From Toxorhynchites rutilus septentrionalis (lineage: Eukaryota; Arthropoda; Insecta; Diptera; Culicidae): 64,000 nt of DNA. The stretch is from assembly GCF_029784135.1 (NCBI RefSeq), contig NC_073746.1:69067042-69131041 (forward strand), given 5' to 3'. Below, in pieces: positions 23,693 to 36,059 of the stretch. The notes below the pieces were generated by a model. It saw only the letters and a program-made list of their open reading frames with translations. It ran no database searches and was not told the DNA's origin. How positions within the stretch are numbered: position 1 is the first letter of the stretch; every line of letters starts with the position of its first letter. A program made the translations under genes and the position numbers.

Positions 23693-23738
<46 letters not shown>
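23693..23738. repeat. (TA)n microsatellite
   Basis: About 46 bases of uninterrupted TA at the 5' boundary of the Helitron-like copy; the same arrangement is seen at the other copies. Confidence 0.9.
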
Positions 23739-23739
<1 letters not shown>

Positions 23740-23740
<1 letters not shown>

Positions 23741-24573
23741 ATAGGACTTGGTAAAATTGGTAAGTAGGGGTTTTTGGGGCCGGTGAAGGTTTTCATGATA
23801 GTTTGAGTCCCCTCCCTCCTCTCTCAGGGGGGGGGGGCTGCCATACAAATGAAACACAAATTTCTACATTGGTCAAGAAAATGAAACCAAATTAGGCATA
23901 TGAAAGTTTTAGGATGCAAATATACACTCCACCCCCCACCCCCCTCCCCCCCCTTTCTAAGGGGGGTGGGGGCGGTGGTCTGCCATACAAATGAAACACA
24001 AATTTCTACGTTACTCGAGAATTTATCAAGCAAATGAAACAAAATTTGGCATGTAAAGGACATATGGAAGTATTAGGGTACAATAAATGTTTCTATTGTG
24101 GTTAGACATACCACCCTGCCATACAAATGAAACACAAATTTCTGTATAACTCGAAAACTAATCAAGCAAATGGAGCCAAATTTGGCATGTGAAGATTTTA
24201 GGAAACAAGAAAAGTTTCTATGGTGAATAGACACTCTTCCCCCCTCTCTGAGGGAGAAAGGGGAGGAGGGGTTTTTTTTATTTTATCATATTTTTGTATC
24301 AAACATTTATTCCATGTAACGGAGAAACATGTTATTTGCAAGTGGTTGAAAAATCTTAGAATTGTGTCTGAAAATAATCTGATATCATAATGATCAGTTT
24401 TGGTAGAAGCACTAGGAATTTTATAGTAAAAGGTAATTCAAAGGGGTCGATTAGAATGAACAGTTCTGCGATTGGACCCATCAACTTACGCATAGCAAGA
24501 AAACGTGAATGTTTGAAGGTATTGATAACAAAAATCGAATTTTGGGCGGGACGAAGTTTGCCGAGTCAGCTAG
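23740..24573 (+). mobile_element. Helitron-like element, copy B, with CTAG|T end
   Basis: It shows the tandem units with CCATACAAATGAAACACAAA between G- and C-runs, then a unique 300-bp tail, ending GGGCGGGACGAAGTTTGCC, GAGTCAGCTAG and then T. A short hairpin about 10 bases upstream of CTAG and the following T fit the 3' end of Helitrons (CTRR inserted before T). No Rep/helicase is present, so it would be non-autonomous. The call rests on end structure seen in four copies. Confidence 0.68.
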
Positions 24574-24939
24574 TAAATAAATAAATAAACAAAAAAAATT
24601 TCTTTGATTATGTAACTTGTGTAATCCTCTTCTAAATTAAACGGATAAATTATCCAGCTAGCTCTCTTTAGTTTTTCTTAGTTTTAAGTAAGTAATATTA
24701 AGTAATATTAAGAATGTATTGGTCTACAATTTTGATTGACGACAATAAATAAATAAATAAATTCGTCGAATTTGAATGTCGTGGACGTGATTTTCGGCAC
24801 TGGTTTTCACAAAATTAAATGTTCTCAAAACGAAAACATGTCATCACATCTGGCATCCATATTATGTGCTCAGAGAATGTAGAAAAAAAAAGGAGCACGG
24901 ACTGGAGAATTCATACGAGCTGTTTCTCTGATCTTTATA
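24574..24939. other. spacer with TAAA-repeat tails
   Basis: It contains two (TAAA)n stretches (24575-24592 and 24744-24761) that look like 3' tails of retroposons, the second preceded by GATTGACGACAA. No complete element could be bounded. Confidence 0.45.
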
Positions 24940-25043
24940 GTCTCAACCAGGGCCCGAAATCTTCGAAGGTGAAACATGAAGACCGACTCTACTCCCAGTA
25001 GCTCCGCTTCGACCACGATAGATACAATACGATACCGCAACTT

Positions 25044-25268
25044 ATGAAAAAGGCCTTTCAGCCATCTTGGAATTTGTATATAAACAATCTGCAATATTTT
25101 GCCATATGTTTTTTCGCTGCTTGTGTGTGGAATTGTTTTGGTGGCAACAAGGGCATTGAAACATTGAAAGGTAAGTCTTTTACGGTTAAAGTTAGGTTTG
25201 TAATATACTCTATCTTATTATATGTTTCAGCTCAAGAGAATAAATCGGCTCTCGGTGCCGGTCGGTAA
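25044..25268 (+). CDS. possible small spliced peptide inside hAT element
   Basis: I do not recognise this protein. The frame from the Met at 25044 runs through a hydrophobic stretch (LQYFAICFFAACVW) that could be a signal peptide. It then meets a consensus donor AAAGGTAAGT at 25170 and an acceptor ATATGTTTCAG at 25230. The 60-bp interval has the usual size and AT-richness of a dipteran intron. Splicing keeps the frame, and the end would read AQENKSALGAGR then TAA. The interval also has no stop, so unspliced reading is equally open. The Met may not be the true start. It could be host sequence captured by the element, or chance. Confidence 0.25.
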   Translation: MKKAFQPSWNLYINNLQYFAICFFAACVWNCFGGNKGIETLKGKSFTVKVRFVIYSILLYVSAQENKSALGAGR

Positions 25269-26294
25269 TGGAGATATTTTTCCTACGTTTTGCAGTTAGA
25301 GACGTCGGTTAATTGTTCGATTATTTCAAATAATCAAATATCTGAAATTTTAATCGAGTAATTTTGTATCAAATAATGAAAAATCTAAATATGAATACAT
25401 CGAATAATAATTAAAGTAATCGCGATTAATAAAAAAGGGAATATTTTTTTCCAAAAAATACAGTGCAAAATTTGTTTAACCGTCGGTGTTTCGTCGAAAT
25501 TCATTGAATATACTAAACCATTTACGGTTGAAGCATTAAAATGATTCCCTGCTGGTGGAGGATACCGGGAAGAAGAATTCAGGGTTTGCAGGAGTAACAT
25601 GCGGACTTCAAAAAGGTGGTCTCAACTCCCGTTCTAAAATTGTAGTATTCAAACTCCGGGTACCAAGGAAAATATACCATACTGAGTGGATGCTCGAGTG
25701 TAAGCTGGTAGCACTGCAGGTTACCGATAACTTTATGGCATCCGCCTCAGTATATACAGCCCGGTTATGGCGTCTACCCTGGTAACGCTTTGACACAATT
25801 ACGCTCGTGCGATACCAAGCCCCGTCATCGTCCTCTTTCTGATTCGAGCATTAGCCCAGGTAAGGTATCATTCCCAGCATAGAAGCAAAATAGTGAATTC
25901 CCGGCTTGGCGAATTACACACATACTAGTACTCAATGATTCTATAAATATACTTCTTTTGAACTAGTAGTTATAGGGAAAAACAGAAAAATACACACAAA
26001 TCAGCTATTTCAACAACATTCGAAGAATAGGTAATTTTGAACAGAAAACATTTTATGCTGGTACAATAAAAATATTGCGCATCATTTTCATGGTGTGCTC
26101 TTTTTTCAATCGTCCTCAAAAAATCATGAAAATTTATCAATATACTGAAATACCATTTCATTCAAGAACCATTATTCGGCAACATGTTTATTTCAAAATT
26201 ATATTTAATGTTGACATCATTTTTTATTATAAATGACTGTTCGTTTTGATTACAAGAAATAAATATTCGCTCGATTAATCGAATACTGAAAGAC

Positions 26295-26557
26295 AATTGA
26301 GGGGCTCAGAATGCAAGGGGTGTAAGTGACTTGATCGATTTTTCTTCATCAACTTTTTATTTAGTTAATAATTTAACTGCAAAATCGTTCCAATTTAAGT
26401 TTGCTATACAATCCGATAGATGAGGCTCTGACCTATCTTCCATATTTTCAAATACAACTGGGAATGTATTTGCAGCTAAGTTATGACCAAAAGAGAGAGT
26501 CGATGTAGAGAAATCGATCAAATCACTTACACCCCTTTCATTGTAAGCCCCTCAATT
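26295..26557. mobile_element. MITE with ~45-bp inverted ends, copy 1
   Basis: A 263-bp element with ends AATTGAGGGGCTCAGAATG and, inverted, AATTGAGGGGCTTACAATG, followed by GGGGTGTAAGTGA(C/T)TTGATCGATTT on both sides. A second copy in opposite orientation lies at 44783-45040. The target duplication is not clear, so the superfamily is open. Confidence 0.75.
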
Positions 26558-27225
26558 AAAAATTTAAATTTAAAAATGACCCCACGATTAATCGAATGAA
26601 CGAAAAATCTAGACATCTCTATTTGCAGTCAAAACCCTTCCCACAGTCCTCTGTATATTAATACCGTTTCCTCTCGCGCACTTATTGACGACACGGTCAC
26701 ACCTTTAGTTCATACATCTTGGCTTCGACTAGAACTGCTTCGGCAGTCGCCGCCAAAAAAAAATTACTTGACTAGAAAATGAATTGACTAGCGCTGACTA
26801 GCGAGTCCAGTCAGTGGTTATTTTAACTGACTCGACTAATGAATACAAATCTGCTTCTTCATTCAACTGACCTCATTCCACATTTCCATTTCCCCCTGAT
26901 ACTAATTTTATACCCGCGTACGCACGTCCATATAAAGAGGAACGAAAATTTGATTCCTAATGCAAAAAAGTAGTTACCCCATCAATGGACGGTTTTTTTT
27001 CTACCCATCGTAAACTCAAACCAACGAACTTAGACATTTATCAAGTATGCCATAAAGGTCCTCGCATTAGTATTAGTTAGTATTAGGCATGCGAAATAGC
27101 GCACACACACTGCTCCCTATTTTATACGTGTGAGTAGTTTTCGTGTACGCTACAAAAAATCTAGGTTACCTGTAGCGTTTGTCAAACCACGGTGAACTCA
27201 AACATCGATGCATGCAAACGTGCAT

Positions 27226-27228
<3 letters not shown>

Positions 27229-27271
<43 letters not shown>
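27229..27271. repeat. (GA)n microsatellite
   Basis: About 21 uninterrupted GA dinucleotides. Confidence 0.92.
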
Positions 27272-27273
<2 letters not shown>

Positions 27274-27521
27274 CGAATCCGTTTAGGGGGAAGTCACTTC
27301 AAAATGCAATGAGGACAATTTGACTGGGAAGAATGGAATGATATAGTCGAGTCGGTAGAGGGAGATAGCGACTAAACGCCCGACTGACTGTTCAGTCGTT
27401 TTGGTGGAGGAACTGTGTGAAGAGCCAAAAGTCATTTACCGACTGGCTTTGGATATAGTCAGTCGGTTAGTCAGTCGACTACCCTCAGTTGACTATGACT
27501 ATGCCGGACCCTGGTCTCAAC

Positions 27522-29662
27522 ACCGTATGATTGAAAATATAACATTTGGGCGCCTTACAAAATAAAATTCGTAGCATTTTTGTTATTCAGTATCTAAAAT
27601 ACAGAACGATTACAGATGACTGGGGGTTAACTAATCTACGTACTGTACGTAGTTGTTATCTAATTTTTAAGAGCACGGTCAAGATAAAGCCATTCTCGCT
27701 TATGAGGTGCGCATTACACAATTCTCCAATATAATCCATCCAACTGTTTTACTGCAGCTTTTTTTGTTCCAGACTTCAATGGATTGAAAATTGATAAGAT
27801 TACATAAGAACATCTATAAAATCATTATATTATTCCACCATCTTCATCACTTTTAAGTTCATTACGATGGGTGAGATTTACACTAAACGAAATTCAAATC
27901 TCAGCTCGGAGTGTGCTCACTTCAAGTTTGACTGCCAGCATAACTTTAAAATATTGAAAACCGTTCACAGCAGGGAAATCGTCCCTCCTCTCGCTCAAGC
28001 TGCCATCGCTGTCAGCAAGTCCGTCCGTCAGTTAAGCACATTCAGAACGTGCCATCATCGGCAGTTTAGGTATCACTTCATCATCAGTTCCACCCATCAG
28101 CTTTCGCCCTTGCCAGCTGTCAGATTTTTCCCTGCTCCTGTCAGCTAACATCTTCACCAGCCCATCCCATCCAGCCATCAGTTTGCCATCCGACTTATGA
28201 TCATTCGGAGGAACGGAACGAGACGTCCTGAATAAAAGATGACTTCCCTTCGCCGGTTCCCAGCATCCATTGCGCGCTCGGCGTTCGGCGAACCATGTCC
28301 ATTCACCGTCATTCTTCAGAGAACTTTCCAGCGTCTCAGTGTTTGTAATAACGCGTTTCTCATAAATTTTAAGCAGATGCACCTTCAGCTTTACACCCGG
28401 CCAACGTCTGCTTGGAGACGGAAAAAGAAAACCTGAGACGAGGACAATTTCCCGCTGTAAGTCTTCTCTATGGTTCCCACGATGCATCTTTGGTAGGGCC
28501 ACTTACGGCGCACGTTCCACTTCGACTCAATACGTCCGTATGCTCACCGGATCAGGTTCCTTCTTGCTGGATGCTAAGCCGGCCGTAATCGAAAGCCTTA
28601 TTTTCGCTCGTTGCTTCTGCTCTCTAACTTCACAACATCTTTGAGGGCGATTTTGATGGTCAAAATAGCCCCCGTTTCCAGTAGAATTCCACAAACAGTT
28701 GTTCGACGCGTCAGTTCGGTACGACTCGAGTTCGATATAAATAATGCATCGAGCACTCGTCAGCGATCTTGCCTCCAAACACCCTAAGGAGGGAATAGAA
28801 ATTTTCATCCAAATTGACCCGCATCAAACTTCCACAAGCTGAAAGATAAAACTACATTCTGCATGCTGATGAAAATGTTTTCCCCAAATAAACTTGCAAA
28901 CAGACAGTGCGAAGCGGGAGGGGGAAACTCATGCAAAACTGGGCAATATTTCTTCCACCTTTCGCTGCAAAGTAAGCTGGGTTGGGAACGGGAGGTAGAG
29001 GTGAAATCCTAGCAATCCTGATAAGTTTTTTTTTTGTTTCTTCGTCTGACACAGCATCCACCACCCAAAGGCAATAGATATGCGCTGTGAAAGGATAGAT
29101 ATTTTTTTTCCAGCCCTTCGCTTCGCTTCGCAAACAGGATGGTCGAACTATAGTGGCTTCGTTTGCATGTTTCTGTGCTTTTGCCCCCGTCCCTGAAACC
29201 GGTCTTTGAGTATTGCAAATTTCACCGCTCTCTAGTGACACCTTCGGGTGAAAATAATCAATCGGAAACAGGTTGGCATTTGAACGTGTTTCCGCCCGGA
29301 CTGGAACACAAATCCGGCCGATTTCCCCGAGTAGTTTGGGTCAATTCACTGGGGACGAACCGTTGCACGGGGCTGTACGGATAATTCATTGTCGATTTGA
29401 GTCTGATCTATGGATTGGGGTGTGGGATTGCGATGGTTACCGGCAGACGGAAACGGCTCTCGGAGGATTTGTCGGTAGGGCAGATATCGTGTATGCTAAT
29501 TTAACGGAAAGAAGCAATGTCCGAAATTAATTCGCAACATAATACGGACTGAGGGGCATTGCTACGGCAGAGCGACATTGGTAGACTCTCGTAACGTTTA
29601 ATCCATCCCCGTTTGGGAAAATTTAATACAGCAATATTTTATCATAACATTGATAACACTTT
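27522..29662. other. single-copy, GC-richer island, no gene recognised
   Basis: No transposon ends. The open frames of 80-156 codons (for example 28032-28502 minus and 28852-29241 minus) overlap each other on both strands, as random GC-rich frames do, and show no domain. I read it as ancestral noncoding DNA. Part of it could be an untranslated exon or regulatory region. Confidence 0.5.
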
Positions 29663-30813
29663 CTGCCCATGTTTGTATAGGAGACGTAAACGACAAAATG
29701 AACAAAATCGACTTTTTCGCTGTTTCGCGTTCTACACTATGTAATACGTTTGCTCAACATAGAAACAAACATTTTTTGTTCGAAAACATTTGAGCAATTT
29801 TGAAAAAACGTGTCCGAAAAATCACTGTTTGTCCGCATAACAGACGTAGTTCCATACAGCTTTCATACAGCGTTCGAAAATCAACAATTGTCATTATTAT
29901 GTGCTATCAGCTAAATCTACATTTGAATCACATTCTTTGTAGAGTCCAAACATGTCTGCCACGATAGTGTCTTATTACTTAGTGTTTCCTAATAGATGAC
30001 AATAAGAAACCATTGAAACGCTGCTCATATAATTACTATTTTCTGTACACGATGAACAAGAGAAGCAATTATGTTTTTTAATGTTATAATTACCTAAATT
30101 TCTGCATTTGAATCTTCAAGTAGATAATGAAACAATCAGATCAGTAGTAAAACTAAAATAATATTGGTTCTTAGCATTATAACTCCTCGGATTCAACATT
30201 GAATTATTCCACATACTCAGTATTTACTCATACTGTTGGAGTAAGTCACTCCACCATCTTTATGCGATTGATCGTGATATCGGTAAATCATGTTGCTAAA
30301 TTTACCAACATTGCAGACTGCCTTTACAAATTCAAATAATTAAAAAAAAACACGAACCTTATCATATTTTTCAGGAAAAAAAAGTAAGTCATAGACTCGC
30401 AACAAATCAAGAGCACCTTTTCCAGCAATTTCACTAAATTTCTTCCAAACATTTTTGATTTTATTCGATAACAACTGAAAATACCGACAGAGACGTTTTG
30501 ACTATTATCGGAATTGTAATTACTAACGCTACAAACAGAGCAACCTGGTGATTACGTCTAGCTATGCGGACATATGTTCATTGAACCGATTGATTGTCCG
30601 CATAAACAGACGCAAGCGTTTTCCAAATGGAAAAAATATGTTTTAATCCGCAAAATCACCTAGGCCCTCTTTTTGTCGATAATATCCTTCAACTGGACAG
30701 ATCAATTCATCGGAAATTTGCATGGTTATGCTTGTAGGCCAAAAAACAACATAAATGCGTTTTCCCAACACTAATGGTGTTGTCGATTACGTCTACTATG
30801 CAATCATGGGCAG
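29663..30813. mobile_element. DNA element with ~33-bp inverted ends
   Basis: The left end CTGCCCATGTTTGTATAG continues GAGACGTAAACGACA. The inverted right end is CTGCCCATGATTGCATAG, continuing TAGACGTAATCGACA; four or so positions differ. The flanks share CTTT, a possible 4-bp duplication. The 1151-bp body is AT-rich, has repeated TTGTCCGCATAA(A)CAGACG words (near 29830 and 30596), and has no transposase. Confidence 0.62.
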
Positions 30814-33800
30814 CTTTGGGACTCAGTTTTTTGAAGGGCTAACCCTTGACAGTTCTTCAGTATATCATGTTGCTTTGCGAAACCAGCGTTGAAACTTAAT
30901 AAAATGAAATGAAACATTAAAATAACCTATAACGTTCGCTTCATTATCACAATCTTTCAAATTCCATCTATAAAATGCTTATTTTAAGTTGAAATGAAAA
31001 GATACTTTTACATTTTCTCAAATCTCGATTAAATGATTGATTCTTTGAATTAAACCAGTTTTAGTCTGGTGAATATATTCGTAATTGGACTGCCCATCAA
31101 TTAGGATTATCATTAATTTTAAAAAAAAGTTCGATTCTTTGTATTTTTGTTGTCAGTTCGAAGCAAACAGAGAAGTTCTAGTTTTTTTTTTAATATTTGA
31201 GTGGGTATTTGAGTATCATCTGTCATATATCAACCCCTATTTTTTCATCTTGAAATATCAACATGACAGATTTCATGCCAGCTCAAACAAATAAAATAAA
31301 ATAAATTACCTAAAAAGTCATTCAAGCAACGTAAAATGTGCTAGAGGGAAAAAGTTTTTCTAGCAACAACTTTTCATATTTTCTTTGGAAACATCACAAC
31401 TAATCCCAATTTCGTTTAAAGACAAATAATACATTTGAATACATGCGATTATTGCACGAATACTCCTGGACAACTAATGTTTCACTCGTAACATGGTAGT
31501 GGGTAAATTCTTGGGAATGTGGTAATTTTTCAAAGAAATCATAAAAAAGTTGTTAGAAAAACTCTTTTCATTTAGAAGTGCCCTTCTTCCGATGTATAGA
31601 TCACTTGTTGGTTGTTTATTGTATGAGTCAGAAATTTTTTTTTCGGAATTAAAAAAAATTATAGAAGGTTGTGTCCAAGATACGACCGCATTGTTGACGT
31701 AGAACTACACTGCTATTTTATATAAGTCGCTTGTTTATACCTTCGGATATTATTCTATAATGCTGTGAAATTTCAGAAACTTGCAAGTATCAAATAACAT
31801 GCTACATGTTATTTAGTATTGCCTCAAAGGAATCGCACCTCTAGGCATCTTTCGTACAACGTAAACCAAGCGCCAAACAAGCGTTCGCCATAGCATGCAT
31901 ACAGAGCCATACATTGGTGGATTGAAACTACTAGGAATATAAACACTTCTCATCATTTTGCGCTATTCTCAAAAGAAACGCTTCTGTTAATATTACTGGC
32001 CTTGAAAAAAGTTGCATTACTTTCTCATGCTCGAGAGAAGTGCAGTTATCACCCTCAGTGGAGGAAGTTTTGCTACTGGCAAGCGAAACCTAATCACATA
32101 CAAAATTCCAGAACGACATTTACTTTCTTGGTGACTAAACAAGCGAAATAAACTTGTTTTGTTAATAACAACCTCGAAAACAGTAGCAATGCTTCATTAT
32201 GATGAATATTAGCGCAAATGCAACCCTAGTTGAAGGCAGTTTTGCGACTGGCTCGCGAACCCAAATAACTTATAACATTCCAGTAAGACATTCAAGATGC
32301 TTGGTATTCCCCAAATATTTTTTTGGCGCACAACCTTAACGCTTAACGCTTGACGTGCCGAAATCGCCTACTCCGCTGTTATTCGATGCAGTGTCACACT
32401 CGCGAAGGCTCGGTTCAGTGCGATCTTTTTTTTACTGCACCAACATCGCGTGCATCATTAGATGACGCTTGCCTCGAAATTGTATTGCCCCTGGCAATGC
32501 GTTGGTTTTTTGCAGGGATTGAGCCTGCCTTCCTCTTCTTCTTGCTCATCACACACTAGGCGAAGCGTACAATTTATGACGCGGAAAGAAAACTATACGA
32601 ATAACGCGAAAAACGAACAGAAAAACGAACAGAAAAATCAAACGACGATATCCAAGTTGGATTACCACTGGTGGGGACCAATCTTAGATCGAAGCGCAGC
32701 GAAAGCAAAGTGAACTGGATTGCTCAACAGTCCGATGCCGAATGAAAGTTTGCCTCAGCGAGATCCACTGTTTATACTCTAGGCAAGTATTCCCCTTTAT
32801 TCTTCTACTTACCCTTTGTTCACGGAGACTTTAAATCCTACGATTTCCCCTCCGTTGGTCGTCGATAAGTTGCTCGTTATTGACAGCTCTGTTCGGGAAA
32901 GCACACAAATGGACAGAACAAATGTATGAGAAAATGGAAACGCTTAAAGTTTTCATAAAATTTAACCATTTACAAACCAGGGAATTCTAATGTATAGTAT
33001 ATTAAACAAATCTTACGGTATTTCCGATTCGTTTAGTATGTAAATCGCCAAAATCTGTTCGCGGCAAAAATAGTTATTAACGTTAACTTTATTTCATAAA
33101 AACGTGACCTGTTTTCTGATTTGGCACCCTTAATGAAAGACGTAGTTCTACGTCAAAAAAAAACTTTCTTGTGAAAAAAAATATTTCAATTAAAAAAAAA
33201 GATTTTTGATGCAATTTGTTTAAAGGGCCTGGGTGGGTATGGAAGTAAAAATTGCCCCAAACCAAATCACCCGCTCTATGGAAAATATTGTATAGGGTAC
33301 TAAATAAGAAATTCGGACTATTTTTTTGAACCCCTATGAGGTTCAACAAAGGATCTATGGTAAAAAACGTACCTTTCAATTTTTAGCACGCCCATCTCGA
33401 TAGTTTCGAGATAAAAATTTAAAAAAAATACTGAAAGTACATCTTATAACGGTGTATCGAGAAATATTATCAAAAAATATTTCATCAAAAATTGAAGTAC
33501 TAAAAAAATTCTTCAAATATTGAAATTTGTTTTGGGGAATTTAGAGATTCAATACTATTCTAATTCCTATTTAAATTTTATTCTGCACCTTTTCTAGATA
33601 TGTGCGATTATTTTGAGAATTTTAACAGTGTTGCGCGGTACAAAAAATATATTTCTGAAAACCGCGGTTATTCCAAAACCCGCGTTAATTCGAAAATTTA
33701 AAAAATTACACAAAACTATCCATTTTCACGGAAATCTGAGAATCACTATATCGGTTTGGAATGGAAGGGATGTATTCTAACATTATCTATAGTTTTGCCG

Positions 33801-33841
33801 AATACACTATCGCTATCTTGAATTTGAACAAAACTAGGACT
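30814..33841. other. AT-rich mixed repeats, no gene recognised
   Basis: It contains an imperfect foldback at about 31340-31580. At 32040-32300 is a loose duplication with GGCAGTTTTGCGACTGGC / GGAAGTTTTGCTACTGGC about 175 bp apart. At 32600-32640 are short AACGAACAGAAAAA repeats. GACGTAGTTCTACGTC is at 33139-33154. The segment 32330-32780 is GC-richer with LINE-leader character but cannot be assigned. Confidence 0.45.
31340..31580. repeat. imperfect inverted repeat, MITE-like
   Basis: GTTTTTCTAGCAACAACTTT near 31352 is the inverse of AAAGTTGTTAGAAAAAC near 31547, with flanking TTTCTTTG and CAAAGAAA also paired. Arms of about 45 bp are separated by about 130 bp. No target duplication could be fixed. 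Confidence 0.5.
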
Positions 33842-34797
33842 AAGATAAATGATGTTGGTTTGTCCGATTTTTGATGTTTTCACGCAACTAGTAAATGCAA
33901 ATCGATTCTTCTTCATGAAAATCATATGTAATCAAGACGAGTTTGGATTTGTTGAAAAGCCCCAAGTCTCTAGTTGCTAATAATACCATAAGACATTCAG
34001 ATTGTTCAATCTTTACGATTTTTAACGATTTTCTTCAAAGCAAATTTATGATCATCGTTTGTCCACCTCTGATCATGGTTTGTTCGAAAAATGATCATGG
34101 TTTGTCCGGTTTTAAAAATCACCATTTTTGAATGAAAAAAAAACAATTTTCAAGTAGATGTTGCATTTCTCATTGCTTGAGTTTACTGCCATCATATTGA
34201 TCCATTCATAATTTAGGGTTTCTTCAGAATATTGCCTTTTCTTGGGCATTTTTCTCAAGTGAACAGCACTCAACACAGAGAATCTGTATCGCTGCTTCGC
34301 GCGATGGACAACAAAACAAAACAAAAAAACTGCAGCGCTCCAAGCGGTTGCCATAGTCATAATATGGACAAACCAACATCAGCGAGTCGAATAAACCATG
34401 ATCAGAATTAAGATCATCGAGATCCATTAATTACATGATTAAGATATATAAATCTGATACAAGTGGTGTGAGGCATGATGTTTGCAATATTTGTAAGTGT
34501 TATAATCCAGAAAAGGTTTGAATACATACCAAATAATCATCTGGTAGGTAATTTAAAATTTGCCCAAATGAGGGGCGTATTGACACCGACAGAAGGTGGA
34601 TTTTATAAATCTTCAAAATATGTGAATCAGTAAAATTATTCTGTAAAACTACTGTGAATCAGAAAAAATACAATTTTATTTATATTTTTTGGAACATTTG
34701 AATATCTGATTTGACACAGGTGCATTGAATTAGAGCATTCAAAAAAATGGATCAAGTGATCATATTTTCGACTGAACAAACCCACATCATTTACCTT
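33842..34797. mobile_element. possible DNA element, 26-bp inverted ends
   Basis: AGATAAATGATGTTGGTTTG on the left and, inverted, AGGTAAATGATGTGGGTTTG on the right bound about 955 bp. The same word also occurs inside (ACAAACCAACATCA near 34368). No transposase and no clear target duplication were found. Confidence 0.4.
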
Positions 34798-35300
34798 CGG
34801 TGTATTAAAAAAAACATGAAAAAGTGTTTGTTGGAATAATTTTTCTCCTGTAGAAATGTGTATCTTCCGATGTATGGAAGATTTGTTGATTATTGTATGG
34901 GCTATTCATATATTTTTTAAGAATTTGTAAAAAAGGGTTTTTGAGAAAAAAAATATTTTAATAAAAAAATATTACAGCATATTTTTTTTTGTTATTTATT
35001 TTTTATTTTTAATTAGAATTTAAACAATCTTCATTTCCTTCCCTGATCAGAGTTTTACAGGTCTTATAGTTTTTTAGCTAGAAATTTTTGTAGACACTCA
35101 AGAAAAAAAAAATTCGGAATTTTCACAAAGTAGTCTAATTTTTTATGGATATTTCAAGTATGCAAAGTGGTTTAATTGACTAACAACTTTACACCTATCG
35201 CTTCTCACTGAAATCTGACTTTTTTCATTTCATTTCATTACTTTATTGAGGATTATAAATATTTATACTTGTGGTCAATAATTGGTTCAAATCTTCTCTC
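34798..35300. other. AT-rich spacer, no feature
   Basis: Long A and T runs with no frame and no recognisable repeat. A short similarity to 31575-31640 (CTTCCGATGTAT) suggests an old shared repeat. Confidence 0.4.
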
Positions 35301-35302
35301 TG

Positions 35303-36052
35303 ATGACGTAGGACTCCGTCTAACAGGACTCTATGGGGAGTAAAATGGAAATGTAAATTTGAGCACTGAACATATAGCAAATAGGGGGGTCTCCGTAGCC
35401 ACATTGGTTACGCGTTCGTTTAGTAAGCGATCGATCGTGAGTTCAAAACTCAGGGCCCTCATTGACCATATTTGTGTTGTTATTGAATAACTACGTCCAC
35501 GCAACAATCATCAGCGATGGAGATCGATCCACGGTCGAAATAAGATCGATTCATCCATACAACTGCTCTGCTTTGCAAGAAACATCGGACTTCTGTTCTA
35601 TAAATAACTCAACAATGATCAATCAACTGTCTCCGCTGTCCGGTCTAACTGGATAATGGAAGAACAGATAGAAAACTCTTACGCCTAAATGGCTACTGTG
35701 TGAATGTGTACCATATGCAATGGTATAGAAGAGAAAACTCTAACGCCGAAAAATGGCAACTGTGTAATGTGCCAATTATAGATATGCTAAATATGTGACA
35801 TGTACACGATTTAAATTCGGCTCTGTTACAGCTAAAAAAATACTAATGAGCCTAAAATAAAACAAAAGGGATAAAAAAAATATAGCAAATAATGAAAGAT
35901 TCCGAATCATTTCGTCATAGATCGTAAAAATATTTGCACCAATTGATTGGAAATATGTCCATGCATCTAATACAATGAAGAAAATTATATATTTTTTGAG
36001 ATAAACAATTGAATAATTGTAAAATGTTAAGCATTCTCTAAACGTGCCAAAT
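35303..36052 (-). mobile_element. CR1 5'-leader fragment split by a SINE
   Basis: On the minus strand it reads CGTTTAGAGAATGCTTAACA...ATCTTTCATTATTTGC and then, after the SINE, the region before ORF1 including GACGTAGGACTCCGTC. It aligns by eye with 11590-11830 of the full LINE. Only the 5' part is present; no ORF2 sequence follows. Confidence 0.72.
35384..35879 (+). mobile_element. SINE family B, copy 2, longest
   Basis: A 496-bp insertion from GGGGTCTCCGTAGCCAC to AAAGGGATAAAAAAA, bounded by a perfect 12-bp duplication ATATAGCAAATA at 35372-35383 and 35880-35891. The head has tRNA-like promoter words (TAGCCACATTGGTTACGCG as box A region, GAGTTCAAAACTC as box B region). The body has ACATCGGACTTCTGTTC, and the tail has AATTCGGCTCTGTTACAGC. 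Confidence 0.88.
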
Positions 36053-36059
36053 CTCACGA

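Larger units (their letters stand above)
24948..27513. mobile_element. 2.57-kb hAT-type element with perfect TSD
   Basis: The ends are CAGGGCCCGAAAT and, inverted, CAGGGTCCGGCAT. Perfect 8-bp duplications GTCTCAAC stand at 24940-24947 and 27514-27521. The right subterminal 200 bp and the segment at 26750-26860 are packed with GACTGACT/GACTAG words, as expected for transposase-binding repeats. No hAT transposase is visible. It carries a MITE and a GA microsatellite, plus a small frame with a good intron at 25044-25268. Confidence 0.85.

Noticed and set aside
28032..28502. 156-codon minus-strand frame as a host gene
   Set aside because: No domain, no homologue I recognise, and strongly overlapping frames on the other strand in GC-rich DNA. 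Kept only as part of the unassigned island.
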